Assembly: GCA_963755375.1 (NCBI GenBank)
Contig: CAVWKG010000016.1
Coordinates: 806,001 to 870,000, forward strand
Length of the DNA: 64,000 nucleotides
Direction of reading: 5' to 3'
From: Bog-473 sp963755375
Lineage (GTDB): Bacteria > Actinomycetota > Acidimicrobiia > Acidimicrobiales > RAAP-2
Shown here: positions 33,043 to 42,167 of the stretch, one piece after another
Layout: every line of letters starts with the position of its first letter
Position numbering within the stretch: position 1 is the stretch's first letter
Translations under genes and position numbers: made by a program
The notes under the pieces: generated by a model
What the model saw: only the letters and a program-made list of their open reading frames with translations
Told to the model about the DNA's origin: nothing
The model's database searches: none

Positions 33043-33822
33043 TCCGGCCGTCCCGAGGGCCTGGCGCACCAGCCTCAGCAGGTCCGGCGCCACGACCGCC
33101 GCAGCGGCATCGGCCGGGACGTGGCCCGGGCGGGTGACCCCCGAGAGGACCAACGCGAAGGGAATGCCCAGCTGTGCCGCCAGTTCCCCATCGGTCGTCG
33201 GCCGGTCACCCACCATGACCCGCAGCTCCCCCGCGCCCACGAGTCGGTTGATGGCATCGGCGGTCGGGCGGTGCGGTTTCCCCGCCACCTCGGGCGCCGT
33301 CTGGGCGGCGGTGACGACGGCCGCCAACAGCGCCCCGGCCCCCGGCACCAGGCCGTCGGGGGTGGGGAGGGTCGGATCCTCGTTGGTGCCGATCAGCCGG
33401 GCCCCCGCCCGCACGGCAGTCGCCGCGGCGGAGACCGCGTCGAAGGTGAACGAGCGCGTCCAGCCCACGACGACGGCGTCCGCCGGCCCGTCCGGGACCA
33501 CCTCGACCCCGCGGGCGGCGAGCGCTTCGACGACCCCGTCATCGGCCAGCACGAGCGCCGACGTCCCCGGGTCGAGCAGGCCGGCGGCCACGTCGGCCGA
33601 GCTGACGAGGTCGGCGTCGTCCGCCGTGATGCCGCAGTGGGCCAGGCGCCGGTGCAGTTCAGCGCGCGTCGGCGCCGAGTTGTTGGTCGCGAACAGGACG
33701 CGCACCCCTGCACCGCGCAGCCGGGCCACCGCCTCGTCCACGCCGGGGATGGGCTGCCCCGTGAGCCACACCACACCATCGAGGTCGACGACCCATGTCC
33801 CCTCGGGCGGCGGCGGCCACAT
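33040..33822 (-). CDS. HAD-IIA family hydrolase (NagD-like)
   Basis: A 260-residue HAD-superfamily phosphatase. Motif I DLDGVVW is near residue 14, with VRVLFATNNSAPTR as motif II region, the GKPHRPTADAI motif III Lys, and MVGDRPTTDGELAA as motif IV. The cap of type IIA lies between. It would hydrolyse a small phosphorylated metabolite such as a sugar or glycerol phosphate. A TAGCCT -10 seven bases upstream sets ATG 33822, far inside the longer open frame. In actinobacteria a HAD gene commonly precedes tlyA, as here. Confidence 0.9.
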   Translation of the reverse strand: MWPPPPEGTWVVDLDGVVWLTGQPIPGVDEAVARLRGAGVRVLFATNNSAPTRAELHRRLAHCGITADDADLVSSADVAAGLLDPGTSALVLADDGVVEALAARGVEVVPDGPADAVVVGWTRSFTFDAVSAAATAVRAGARLIGTNEDPTLPTPDGLVPGAGALLAAVVTAAQTAPEVAGKPHRPTADAINRLVGAGELRVMVGDRPTTDGELAAQLGIPFALVLSGVTRPGHVPADAAAAVVAPDLLRLVRQALGTAG

Positions 33823-33829
33823 CGGGCCG

Positions 33830-33835
33830 AGGCTA
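33830..33835 (-). promoter_or_regulatory. Leaderless -10 element (TAGCCT) of the HAD gene
   Basis: TAGCCT ends seven bases before ATG 33822. Confidence 0.45.
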
Positions 33836-33892
33836 ACCGGCCTCCTACACTGACCGGCCGGGGCCGACCTGGACGTCGAAGGGGACGAACTG

Positions 33893-34216
33893 GTGCTGCG
33901 GATGCGTGCGATCGAGAAGGCCGAGGGCGTCCACGGCGACATCCGGGTGCCCCTCTCGGCGGTTCGGGCGGTCCGCTCCGTCGACGAGCCGTGGCCGGAG
34001 CTGCGCGGCATCCGGGCGCCGGGTACCGGGATCCCCAACGTGATCGCCGTCGGCACCCGCCGCGGCAGCTTCGGCAAGGACTTCGCCGCGGTCCACGGCA
34101 AGGGGCACGCCGTGGTGGTCGAGCTGGACGGCACCGACTTCGCCCGTCTCATCGTCACCGCGGACGACGCGGCCGCCCGGGCCCAGCGAATCACACAGGC
34201 CGTCGGTCAGCACTGA
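33893..34216 (+). CDS. Conserved hypothetical protein, PH-like fold suspected
   Basis: A 107-residue protein common in actinobacteria but uncharacterised. Conserved-looking stretches are EKAEGVHGDIRVPLSAVR, PWPELRGIRAPGTGIPNV and the C-terminal AVVVELDGTDFARLIV. The pattern of short strands and one helix suggests a PH-like domain; I infer this from layout only. GTG 33893 is chosen because AAGGGG lies about ten bases upstream and a TGA stop is in frame shortly before. Divergent from the HAD gene, convergent with the CBS gene. Confidence 0.65.
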   Translation: MLRMRAIEKAEGVHGDIRVPLSAVRAVRSVDEPWPELRGIRAPGTGIPNVIAVGTRRGSFGKDFAAVHGKGHAVVVELDGTDFARLIVTADDAAARAQRITQAVGQH

Positions 34217-34246
34217 CGGCGGGTCCGGGTCGGGGCCGGTGTCAGT

Positions 34247-34648
34247 TCAGCTGTCGGCCCACGGCGGCTGGAAGCTGATGGACCGGGCGACGTCACGCCG
34301 GGTCACCGAGCCGACCACACGCTCCCCCTCGAGCACGGGCAGCCGGGACCGCTGGTGTCGGCACATGATGGCCACGGCGTCTTCGAGGGGGACGTCGATG
34401 TCGAGCGCCACCACGTCGGCGGCCCCGGCGAACTCGGCCAGGCTGACCTGCCTCGGATCCCGACCAGGAGCGACGACCTGGGCCACGATGTCCCGGTTGC
34501 TCACCATGCCGGCCAAGCTGCCGTCGTTCTGGCACAAGGGGACGGCGTCCTCGCCGTGGCTGGCCAGGAAGCAGGCCGCATCGGCCGCGGTCCCCGTGGT
34601 CCGGAGGACCTCCACGTCCCCGCTCATGACGTCCCGGATGGTCCTCAT
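34247..34648 (-). CDS. Two-CBS-domain protein
   Basis: A 133-residue protein made of a CBS pair (Bateman module). The first CBS starts TIRDVMSGDVEVLRTTGTAADAA and ends GMVSNRDIV. The second has PLEDAVAIMCRHQRSRLPV and ends VGSVTRRDVARS. Such stand-alone modules bind adenine nucleotides and regulate partners. ATG 34648 is chosen because AGGAGG stands five bases before it. It is a single-gene unit. Confidence 0.85.
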   Translation of the reverse strand: MRTIRDVMSGDVEVLRTTGTAADAACFLASHGEDAVPLCQNDGSLAGMVSNRDIVAQVVAPGRDPRQVSLAEFAGAADVVALDIDVPLEDAVAIMCRHQRSRLPVLEGERVVGSVTRRDVARSISFQPPWADS

Positions 34649-34813
34649 GGCGACCTCCTGCAGCGGCCCGGTCTCAACCATCAACCTTCGCGCCCTTCAC
34701 GCCGGGCGGCAATGGCCTGCGGTGTGGGACTGCCGGCGTCCCGTCGGCCACGCATCCCCTAGTCACGCCGGCAACGCCTGTAGGACCTGCCGGAACAGGC
34801 GGGCGAGGGCGCT

Positions 34814-36043
34814 TCAGCCGAAGGCGAGGAGGTTGGTGGGATCGGCCAGGACCTCGCCCACGTCGCGCAGGAACCGCGACGCCGCCTGCCCGTCGACCAA
34901 CCGGTGGTCGAAGGCCAGGCTCAGGGTCATGACCTGGCGCAGGACGACTTCGCCCTCGAATTCCCACGGCCGCCGTTGCGCGGCCCCGATGGCGACGATG
35001 GCCGCTTCGCCCGGGTTGAGGAGCGGCACTCCGGCGTCCACACCGAAGACGCCCACGTTGGTGAGGGTGATCGTCCCGTCGCGGAGGTCGGCGGGAGTAC
35101 AGCGGGCGGCACGGGCCCGGGCCGTGAGGTCCGCCAGCGCAGTGGTCAACTCACGCAGGGTGAGATCCTGCGCGTCCTTGATGTTGGGCACGATCAGGCC
35201 ACGCGGTCCGGCCACCGCGATGCCCAGATGGACGAAGCGCTTCGTGACCACCTCCGCTGACCCCTCGTCCCACGACGTGTTCAGGGAGGGATGGTCGCCC
35301 AGGGCGAGCACGACGGCCCGGGCCACCACCGCCAGCGGCGTCACGTGGAGCCCCTCGAAGCGCGGGTTCTGCCGGAGGCGATCGACCAGTTGCAGCGTGG
35401 ACGTCACGTCGACGGTGAGGAAGACGCAGGCCTGCGGCGACGTGGCCACGCTGCGAACCATGGCCTCCGCCATGTGCTTCTGGACGCCTCCAACGGGTGC
35501 CCTCGTCTCGCGGACGGTGCTCTCCGGCGCCGACGATCCGGCGAGGTGCAGGGCCAGGTCCTCGCGTGTGATCACGCCGCCCGGTCCGCTGGCGGTCACC
35601 TCGGCCAGGTCGACCCCTTTCTGCCGGGCCATGAACCGCACCGGCGGCGCGGCCAGTGGCCGGGCAGGCCGCGCCGGCGGCGGGGCGGGGACACGCTCCC
35701 GATGCTCCCGGCCGTTCCGCCGGCGGCGGCTGGGCGGTGGCTCCGACGGGCCGTAGCCGACGAGCATGGGCACCTTCTCTTCACCACGCTCCTCCCCCGC
35801 GGGGGTGTCGATAGCGATGAGCGGGGCCCCGACCCGGACCGTGTCCCCCGCCCCGGCCAGCAGTTCGAGGACGGTGCCGGCGAAGGGGCTAGGCAGCTCG
35901 ACCACGGCCTTCTCGGTCTCCACCTCGAGGAGAACCTGGTTCAGCGTCACGTCGTCGCCGACCGCGACGTGCCAGGCCACGACGTCGGCCTCCATGAGCC
36001 CCTCGCCGAGGTCGGGCAGGACGAAGCGGCGGACGCTGCTCAT
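34814..36043 (-). CDS. pdhC: 2-oxoacid dehydrogenase E2 (dihydrolipoamide acyltransferase)
   Basis: A 409-residue E2. There is a single N-terminal lipoyl domain with the lipoyl-Lys in VETEKAVVELPSP (about residue 45), then a Pro/Arg-rich linker (PPPSRRRRNGREHRERVP). A peripheral-subunit-binding domain has VRFMARQKGVDLAEVTASGP, and the catalytic domain ends with FDHRLVDGQAASRFL, holding the active His/Asp. It passes acyl groups from E1 to CoA. Whether the substrate is pyruvate or a branched-chain oxoacid cannot be decided. Start overlaps the E1 beta stop by four bases. No E3 gene is nearby. Confidence 0.9.
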   Translation of the reverse strand: MSSVRRFVLPDLGEGLMEADVVAWHVAVGDDVTLNQVLLEVETEKAVVELPSPFAGTVLELLAGAGDTVRVGAPLIAIDTPAGEERGEEKVPMLVGYGPSEPPPSRRRRNGREHRERVPAPPPARPARPLAAPPVRFMARQKGVDLAEVTASGPGGVITREDLALHLAGSSAPESTVRETRAPVGGVQKHMAEAMVRSVATSPQACVFLTVDVTSTLQLVDRLRQNPRFEGLHVTPLAVVARAVVLALGDHPSLNTSWDEGSAEVVTKRFVHLGIAVAGPRGLIVPNIKDAQDLTLRELTTALADLTARARAARCTPADLRDGTITLTNVGVFGVDAGVPLLNPGEAAIVAIGAAQRRPWEFEGEVVLRQVMTLSLAFDHRLVDGQAASRFLRDVGEVLADPTNLLAFG

Positions 36044-37020
36044 GGCTGGAAGCACCGGTCCACCGCGTGAAGGATCCGGTCGGCGTCGGGGAGGTAGTGG
36101 TGCTCGGCCCGGGAGGGCGGGTACGGCGTGGCGAAGCCTCCGACCCGGCGGACCGGCGATTCGAGATGGTAGAAGCAGCGCTCGGTGACCCGCGCCGCGA
36201 TCTCGGCCCCGAGCCCGCCGAACACCGACGCTTCGTGGGCGACGACCAGCCGGCCGGTCTTGCGCACGGAGGCCTCGATCGTCTCGAAGTCGACCGGCGA
36301 GAGCGAGCGCAGGTCGATCACCTCCATGGAGGTCCCTTCCTCTTGGGCGAGGCGCGCCGCAGCGAGGGCCGTGCCGACCATTGGGCCGTAGGCGGCGACG
36401 GTGACGTCGTTCCCTGGCGTGAGGACAACGGCCCGGTGGAGCGGGACGTCGGACAGCGGCCGGTCCTCGTCGACGTCTCCCTTCTCCCAATAGCGCCGCT
36501 TGGGCTCGAAGAAGACGACCGGGTCGTCGGACGCGATGGCCTGTTGGATCATGCGGTACCCGTCGGCGGCGTTGCTCGGCGTTACCACGCGTAGCCCCGC
36601 GGTATGCGCGAAATAGGCCTCGGGCGACTCCGAGTGGTGCTCGACCGCGCCGACCCCACCGCCGAAAGGGATGCGGATGGTCAGTGGCATCGCCACCCGG
36701 CCCTCGTTCCGGTAGCGCAACTTGGCGACCTGCGAGACGATCTGGTCGAAGGCCGGATAGACGAAGCCGTCGAACTGGATCTCGCACACCGGCCGATACC
36801 CCCGCATGGCCAGCCCGACGGCGGTGCCGATGACGCCGGACTCGGCCAGCGGCGTGTCGATCACGCGTCGGTCGCCGAAGTCCCGCTGCAGGCCTTCGGT
36901 GACCCGGAACACGCCACCGAGCTTCCCGATGTCCTCCCCCAACAGGACGACCTTGGGGTCGCGCTCCATGGCCTGACGCAACCCGTTGTTGAGCGCCTTG
37001 CCCAGGGACACGGTCATCAT
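36040..37020 (-). CDS. pdhB: 2-oxoacid dehydrogenase E1 beta subunit
   Basis: A 326-residue transketolase-like subunit. Typical segments are LNNGLRQAMERDPKVVLLGED, DTPLAESGVIGTAVGLAMRG, MPLTIRIPFGGG, and the HHSESPEAYFAHTAGL loop next to ThDP. It forms the alpha2beta2 decarboxylase with the gene just upstream. The ATGATG start overlaps the E1 alpha stop by one base (TGATG), so translation is coupled. The pyruvate or branched-chain assignment is not fixed by sequence alone. Confidence 0.92.
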   Translation of the reverse strand: MMTVSLGKALNNGLRQAMERDPKVVLLGEDIGKLGGVFRVTEGLQRDFGDRRVIDTPLAESGVIGTAVGLAMRGYRPVCEIQFDGFVYPAFDQIVSQVAKLRYRNEGRVAMPLTIRIPFGGGVGAVEHHSESPEAYFAHTAGLRVVTPSNAADGYRMIQQAIASDDPVVFFEPKRRYWEKGDVDEDRPLSDVPLHRAVVLTPGNDVTVAAYGPMVGTALAAARLAQEEGTSMEVIDLRSLSPVDFETIEASVRKTGRLVVAHEASVFGGLGAEIAARVTERCFYHLESPVRRVGGFATPYPPSRAEHHYLPDADRILHAVDRCFQP

Positions 37021-38147
37021 CACTGGCCCACGTCGAACCCGGCGAGGTAGGCGGCGTAGGCCTCTTCCTCCGCCTGCAGCAAGGGGTGCGGCTCCGCGTA
37101 GACGTGAGCGAACAGATCCGCCGGTTCCGGGTCGGGCATGGCGAGGCACCCGTGGCGCAGCGCGGCGGCCACTTGATCCGCCTCTGCGTCCACCCGCTGG
37201 TCGAACTCGGGGCCGGCGAAGCCCTCGGCGTGCAGCAGTGCATGCAGCCGGGCGAGCGGGTCCTTGACCCGCCACTCCTCCTCGTCGGCGGGCGAGCGGT
37301 ACCGGGAGGGGTCGTCCGACGTCGTGTGCGGCCCCATGCGATAGGTGACGGCCTCGATGAGCGTCGGCCCCTGACCGGCCGAGGCGCGCGCCAGGGCGAG
37401 CCGCGTCGCGGCGAGGACCGCCAGCACATCGTTCCCGTCCACCTGGATCCCCGGGATGCCGTACCCCTGGCCCCGCCGGGCGAGGGAGGCGTGCGACTGC
37501 ACGCGGACGGGCTCAGAGATGGCCCACTGGTTGTTCTGGCAGAAGAAGACGACCGGCGCGACGTAGCTGGCGGCGAATCCGAAAGCCTCGGCGACGTCAC
37601 CCTCGCTCATGGCGCCGTCACCGAAATAGGTGAGGGCCGCCGACGTGGCGCCGTCGAGCGTGATCCCAAGGGCGTAGCCGGTGGCGTGGAGCGCCTGGGA
37701 GCCGACGACGATGGCCGGCGTGGCGATGCCGAAGGTGGCGGGGTCCCAGCCGGAGAGCCCGGCGCCGCGCCAGAGGCGCAGCATCATCACCGGATCGACA
37801 CCCCGGCAGTACGCCACACCGTGCTCCCGGTAGCTGGGGAAGACGAAGTCGTCGGGCCGGAGCGCCCGGGCCGACCCGACCTGCGCCGCCTCCTGCCCGA
37901 GGAGCGGGGCCCACAGCGCGAGCTCGCCCTGCCGCTGCAGTGCCATGGCCTCGGCATCGATGCGGCGCACGACCGCCATGTCGCGGTAGAGGTCGCGCAG
38001 CTGGGCGGCATCCACGTCGGTCACGAGCTCCCAGTAGGGGCACCCCACCGTGCGCTGCCCGTCGACTGAGATCAGCTGGACGAGGCCGTCGTAGCCCATC
38101 CACTCGGAGATCCTCGCCTCCGGAACCCGCACCTGCGCAGTGGTCAC
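37020..38147 (-). CDS. pdhA: 2-oxoacid (pyruvate-type) dehydrogenase E1 alpha subunit
   Basis: A 375-residue thiamine-diphosphate subunit. The N-terminus LVQLISVDGQ, then RRIDAEAMALQRQGELAL and GQEAAQVGSARALRPDDFVF, FPSYREHGVAYCRGVDP match the PDH E1 alpha subfamily found in actinobacteria. The ThDP/Mg motif runs GDGAMSEGD to QNNQWAIS. GTG 38147 is chosen for a near-ideal AAGGGAG six bases upstream; the frame is open further back. First gene of the E1 alpha-E1 beta-E2 operon. Confidence 0.92.
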   Translation of the reverse strand: MTTAQVRVPEARISEWMGYDGLVQLISVDGQRTVGCPYWELVTDVDAAQLRDLYRDMAVVRRIDAEAMALQRQGELALWAPLLGQEAAQVGSARALRPDDFVFPSYREHGVAYCRGVDPVMMLRLWRGAGLSGWDPATFGIATPAIVVGSQALHATGYALGITLDGATSAALTYFGDGAMSEGDVAEAFGFAASYVAPVVFFCQNNQWAISEPVRVQSHASLARRGQGYGIPGIQVDGNDVLAVLAATRLALARASAGQGPTLIEAVTYRMGPHTTSDDPSRYRSPADEEEWRVKDPLARLHALLHAEGFAGPEFDQRVDAEADQVAAALRHGCLAMPDPEPADLFAHVYAEPHPLLQAEEEAYAAYLAGFDVGQ

Positions 38148-38322
38148 CTGGGCTCCCTTCACGAGCTGGGCTCGACAGGAGCATTCCATCATGATTCACC
38201 GATTTGGCGCGGGAGAATGAATCAGATCAGACCTTGGACACGGCTTTTACGCGCTGTTTCCCGAATCGACGCAACGGGCGACCAGGCGGTCCGCTTCGAC
38301 CGCGCGGTCGGCGTACGGACGG

Positions 38323-39242
38323 TCAGGAGGCCTTGCGGCGGGCGGCGGTCTTTGGCCGGGCCGGCTGCTTCGCCGTCTTGGCCGCCTTCTTGGCTGGTGC
38401 CGCGCGCTTGGCCGGCGTCCGCTTGGCCGCCGGGGTCCGCTTGGCGCTCTTGGACTCGCTGACCGGGCGGGCCGCCGCCGCGATGCTGGCGTTGAGCGCC
38501 TCCATCAGGTCGACCACCTTGGCCGCGGGCTCGGGACCCTCCTGCAGCACGATCTCGTGCCCGGCGCGCTTCTCCTCGATGAGAGCCTCGACTTTCTCGC
38601 GGTGCGTGTCGTGGAAGCGCTCCGGATCCCAGTCGCTCTCCATCGACTCGATGAGGAGCTGCGCCATGGAGAGCTCGCGGTCGGTCACGTCGCCCGTCTC
38701 GGGCAGCTCGAGGTCGCGCCCGGGGCGCGGACCTCGTCGGAGAAGTACATGGTGTGGAGGGCCAGCGCGTCGTCCTCGGGCCGGATGGCGACGAGATACT
38801 CCTTGTTGCGCATCACCAGCGTGGCAATGGCGACACGCCCGGCCTCGGCCATGGCCCGACGGAGGAGGGCGTACGCCTTGTCGGCACCCGCACCCTCAGG
38901 GGCCAGGTAATAGCTGGACCGGAAGAAGACCGGGTCGATGTCGACCAGGCCGACGAAATCGGAGATCTCGATCTGGCGCGACTTCTTCGGCTCGGCGGAC
39001 TCGAGCTCCTCCTCGGTGAGGATGACGTACTCGCCCCCGCCGAGGTCGAACCCGCGCACGATCCGGTCCTGGGGAACCTCCTCGCCGGTCCGCTCGTTGA
39101 CCTTCTTGTAGCGGATCCGATCCGACGTCCCCTCCTCGAACTGGTTGAAGTGGATGCTCTTGTCCGACGTGGCCGGATAGATGCCGACCGGGATGTTCAC
39201 CAGTCCGAAGCTGAGGGCGCCCTTCCAGATCGTGCGTGCCAC
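38323..39242 (-). pseudogene. ku: Ku DNA-end-binding protein, split by a frameshift
   Basis: The N-terminal piece (39242 to about 38725) has the Ku core: TIWKGALSFGLVNIPVGIY, RIRYKKVNERTGEEV and HTMYFSDEVR. The C-terminal piece continues in another frame from LELPETGDVTDRELSMAQLL and ends in a Lys/Ala/Pro tail typical of actinobacterial Ku. Restoring one base in the run at 38719-38725 (CCCGGGG) would join them into about 306 residues. Ku binds DNA ends with LigD in non-homologous end joining; no ligD is in the window. The GTG start is backed by TATTTT seven bases upstream. It may be a sequence error rather than real loss. Confidence 0.88.
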
Positions 39243-39249
39243 GCCCAAC

Positions 39250-39255
39250 AAAATA
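39250..39255 (-). promoter_or_regulatory. Leaderless -10 element (TATTTT) of ku
   Basis: TATTTT ends seven bases before GTG 39242. Confidence 0.5.
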
Positions 39256-39308
39256 CCAGCCCAGAGCAGGTCCACCACCTTGTTACAGCCTTTCGTCACA
39301 CTGAGGCC

Positions 39309-39695
39309 ATGGTGAAGGAGGCACAAGCCGGCTTCGGGACCGCCCTGCTCAGCGGGTTGGCCGAGCTGGGCCCGGTCGAGCCGTTCTCGGGAGATCTGTC
39401 CCTTGAACTGGGAATTTCCGTCTGGCTCCGCACGAGCGGGACGTCGCTCCTGCAGGCACGGTCCTCTCTCCTGGAAATCCGCCGGGTGATCCTTGGGGTC
39501 TGCGCCCTGGACCCGGCCACCGAGCCGTTCCCCTTGATCGGCCGGTCCCCTCGATCCGACGTGGTCAACCTGGTCGCCTACGTCTCGGACCTCCTCCGGA
39601 GGGCGTCGGCCGGGCTTGGGTGGAACGTGGAGACGGTCGTCCAGGCCGTCGTGGCGGAACTGCCCGAACCAGTGGACGAGGCCCTCGGGGCGTAA
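39309..39695 (+). CDS. Hypothetical protein
   Basis: A 128-residue protein of unknown function, divergent from ku (66-base gap). There are mixed helices and strands: GTALLSGLAELGPVEPFSGD, SLLEIRRVILGVCAL, and a C-terminal helix NVETVVQAVVAELPEPVDEA. No catalytic motif, signal or membrane segment is seen. A CACACT hexamer six bases before ATG 39309 is a weak -10 candidate. It meets the convergent surface-protein gene three bases away. Confidence 0.55.
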   Translation: MVKEAQAGFGTALLSGLAELGPVEPFSGDLSLELGISVWLRTSGTSLLQARSSLLEIRRVILGVCALDPATEPFPLIGRSPRSDVVNLVAYVSDLLRRASAGLGWNVETVVQAVVAELPEPVDEALGA

Positions 39696-39698
39696 CGC

Positions 39699-42167
39699 TC
39701 AGAACCCGAAGGCGCCGATGATCTCGCCGTTGAGGCCGGCGCCCGCCATGCTGCCGAGGAAGGGAGAGTCGCCGTAGGAGAAGACATCACCGCGGGCCGA
39801 GGCCACCCAATAACCCTGGCCGTCCTGCGTCCGGAAGATGGTGGTGGCCGGGTTGAAGACGTTGACGTAGCCCAGCGGGGCGCCGAACGGACTGGCGTCG
39901 CCGAAATTGTCCACGACGCCGTTGGCATAGAGCAGCCAGTAGCCGTTCCCATCCGGTGTGGCGACGGCACCGACCACTGGCACGGTCGAGGATGGCGGGG
40001 CGCCGTAGAAGGTCGCGTCGCCGAAGGCGTAAACCCCGCCCGCGCCCGTGACCAGCCAGTAGCCGTTCCCGGACCGGTCCGGCATCACGGCCACGGCGGC
40101 ACCCACACAGCCGCCGATGCCGGGACAAGAGCCCTCGAACTTGGCATCGCCGAACGCGAAGACGCCACCGTCCGAGGCGACCATGAAGTAGCCCCGACCG
40201 GTGAACGTGGGAACCATGCCGACGATCGGTGCGTTGAGGCTGTTCGGCTGGCCCGATCCCGCCGGGTGCAGCCCGACCCCGGGGATGGAGCCGTAGTAGG
40301 AGGCATCGCCGAAACTGAAGATCCCGCCGTCGGACGCCACGAGCCAGTACCCGTTCCCGGTGGACGTCGGTGTGATGCCCACCACCGGGCGCTGGAGGGC
40401 GGTGCCACCCATGGAGCCGTGGAAGGCGGCCGTGCCGAACGAGAAAATGCCGCCGTCGGACCCGACGAGCCAGTAGCCGTGGGAGGCTTCCTTGACCGGG
40501 AAGCTCTCCGGGCTGCCAGTGGCGCCGAAGTAGTTCACGCCCTGCGCCACGCTGGGCGTGAGGGTACAGGTGCCGAAGCCCACAAAGGTGACCGTGATCC
40601 CGTTGGTGCCGACGCTGCACACGCCCGGCGTGCTGGAGGTGACCGACGGCGTGCCGTCGCCGGTCGTCCCCAGGTCCGCTGTGAAGCCGAAGAACTCGCT
40701 GGCCGGCGACGGGATGTTCGTGATGGTCGGAATGGTCGCGTTGGCCCGCCCGATCGTGAAGGTCTGAGCCGCGCCACTGCGCGCGAGATAGTTGATGCCC
40801 GCACTTACCTGGGCGTTCAGGGAGCACATGCCGACGCCGACGTAGGTGACCGCAAGGCCGCTGGTGGAGCAGACGGTGGGCGTACTCGACGTGACTGACC
40901 TCGTGCCGTCGCCGTTGGTGTTGACGACTGCCGTGAAGCCCCCGCCGAAGATCCCGCTGGTGGGCGGGTTCGTGATGGTCGGTGCCGTGGGGGTCGCCTG
41001 GCCGACAGTGACGGTGGTCTGGGCCGAGGAGGCCGCGATGTAGTTGGCGTCGGCGGCCTTAGTGGCGGTGACGAGGCATGTGCCCGCCGAGGTCGAGGTG
41101 AGCTGGCCCGACGAGATGGCGCAGCCCGATGCCGTATCGCCCACCACGGCGTAGGTCACGGCGCCGGTGCCCGAACCCCCGCTCGCGGTGAGAATGAGGG
41201 GGGTGCCGAAGGTGCCCGTGGTCGAGGTGACGGTGAGCGTTGCCTGGTTAGCCGGGGCCAAGGTCACCGTGGTCTGGGCCGAAGAGACTTGGCTGTAGTT
41301 GGCGTCGGCGGCCCTGGTGGCGGTGACGAGGCATGTGCCCGCCGAGGTCGAGGTGAGCTGGCCCGCCGAGACGGCGCAGTTGGATGCCGTGCCGTTGGCC
41401 ACGGCGTAGCTGACGGCGCCGGAGCTCGACCCCCCGCTCGCGGTGAGCGTGAGGGGGGTGCCGAAGGTGCCCGTGGTCGAGGTGACGATGAGGGTCGCCT
41501 GGCTGGCCACGCCTGGCGAGACCGAGCCGCTCGAGCCGCTCGAGCCCGAGTAGTTGCCGTCGGTGTCAGTGAAGGTGGCCGTCACGTTGTAGGCGGTGCT
41601 GGCCTGGGCGTTGCTGATCAAGCAGGTGGCCACGCCAGCCGTGAGCGCTGTGGTGCTCGAGCACGCCGAGCCGGTCCACGCGACCGTGCCGACGGGGGTG
41701 CCGCCGGGGCCGCTGACCGTGGCGAAGAAGACCAAGATACCCCCCGTGGACGTGCTGGCCGCGTTGTTCGTGATCGCGGTGGCCGAGGTGGCCACGCCTG
41801 GCGAGACCGAGCCGCTCGAGCCGCTCGAGCCCGAGTAGTTGCCGTCGGTGTCAGTGAAGGTGGCCGTCACGTTGTAGGCGGTGCTGGCCTGGGCGTTGCT
41901 GATCAAGCAGGTGGCCACGCCAGCCGTGAGCGCTGTGGTGCTCGAGCACGCCGAGCCGGTCCACACGACCGTCCCGACGGGGGTGCCGCCGGGGCCGCTG
42001 ACCGTGGCGGTGAAGACCAAGGTGCCTCCCGTGGAGATGGTGGCCGCGTTGCCCGTGACCGCCGTGGCCGAGGTGCTCAACGCTCCCGCCGGTGCAGCGA
42101 GCAGACCGAATGTGAGCAGCATGGTGGCGACAGCAATAGCGGCGGTGAGCCCGCTCCTGAGCTTCAC
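39699..42167 (-). CDS. Secreted repeat protein: Ig-like domains plus GYWLVxxDGG repeats
   Basis: An 822-residue exported protein. A signal peptide (AAIAVATMLLTFGLLAAPAGA) leads into two almost identical 95-residue Ig-like domains, then two further Ig-like domains of another type (SQATLIVTSTTGTFGTPL), then three weaker ones. The C-terminal 250 residues have six repeats starting GYW(L/V) followed by DGGIFSFGDA.F.GS, a propeller-like repeat abundant in acidimicrobial secreted proteins. It is probably a cell-surface adhesin or glycan-binding protein. GTG 42167 is chosen to begin just before the signal peptide. Confidence 0.8.
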   Translation of the reverse strand: MKLRSGLTAAIAVATMLLTFGLLAAPAGALSTSATAVTGNAATISTGGTLVFTATVSGPGGTPVGTVVWTGSACSSTTALTAGVATCLISNAQASTAYNVTATFTDTDGNYSGSSGSSGSVSPGVATSATAITNNAASTSTGGILVFFATVSGPGGTPVGTVAWTGSACSSTTALTAGVATCLISNAQASTAYNVTATFTDTDGNYSGSSGSSGSVSPGVASQATLIVTSTTGTFGTPLTLTASGGSSSGAVSYAVANGTASNCAVSAGQLTSTSAGTCLVTATRAADANYSQVSSAQTTVTLAPANQATLTVTSTTGTFGTPLILTASGGSGTGAVTYAVVGDTASGCAISSGQLTSTSAGTCLVTATKAADANYIAASSAQTTVTVGQATPTAPTITNPPTSGIFGGGFTAVVNTNGDGTRSVTSSTPTVCSTSGLAVTYVGVGMCSLNAQVSAGINYLARSGAAQTFTIGRANATIPTITNIPSPASEFFGFTADLGTTGDGTPSVTSSTPGVCSVGTNGITVTFVGFGTCTLTPSVAQGVNYFGATGSPESFPVKEASHGYWLVGSDGGIFSFGTAAFHGSMGGTALQRPVVGITPTSTGNGYWLVASDGGIFSFGDASYYGSIPGVGLHPAGSGQPNSLNAPIVGMVPTFTGRGYFMVASDGGVFAFGDAKFEGSCPGIGGCVGAAVAVMPDRSGNGYWLVTGAGGVYAFGDATFYGAPPSSTVPVVGAVATPDGNGYWLLYANGVVDNFGDASPFGAPLGYVNVFNPATTIFRTQDGQGYWVASARGDVFSYGDSPFLGSMAGAGLNGEIIGAFGF
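41506..42075. repeat. 285-bp tandem duplication encoding two Ig-like domains
   Basis: Bases 41506-41790 and 41791-42075 are near-identical copies at an exact 285-bp (95-codon) offset. The first ~190 bases of each unit are almost unchanged; the last ~75 differ more. It lies inside the surface-protein gene and keeps the frame. Confidence 0.85.

Noticed and set aside
36044..37600. Upstream part of the long minus-strand frame that contains E2
   Set aside because: Residues before the E2 start overlap E1 beta and E1 alpha in another frame and carry no domain; the lipoyl domain begins at ATG 36043.
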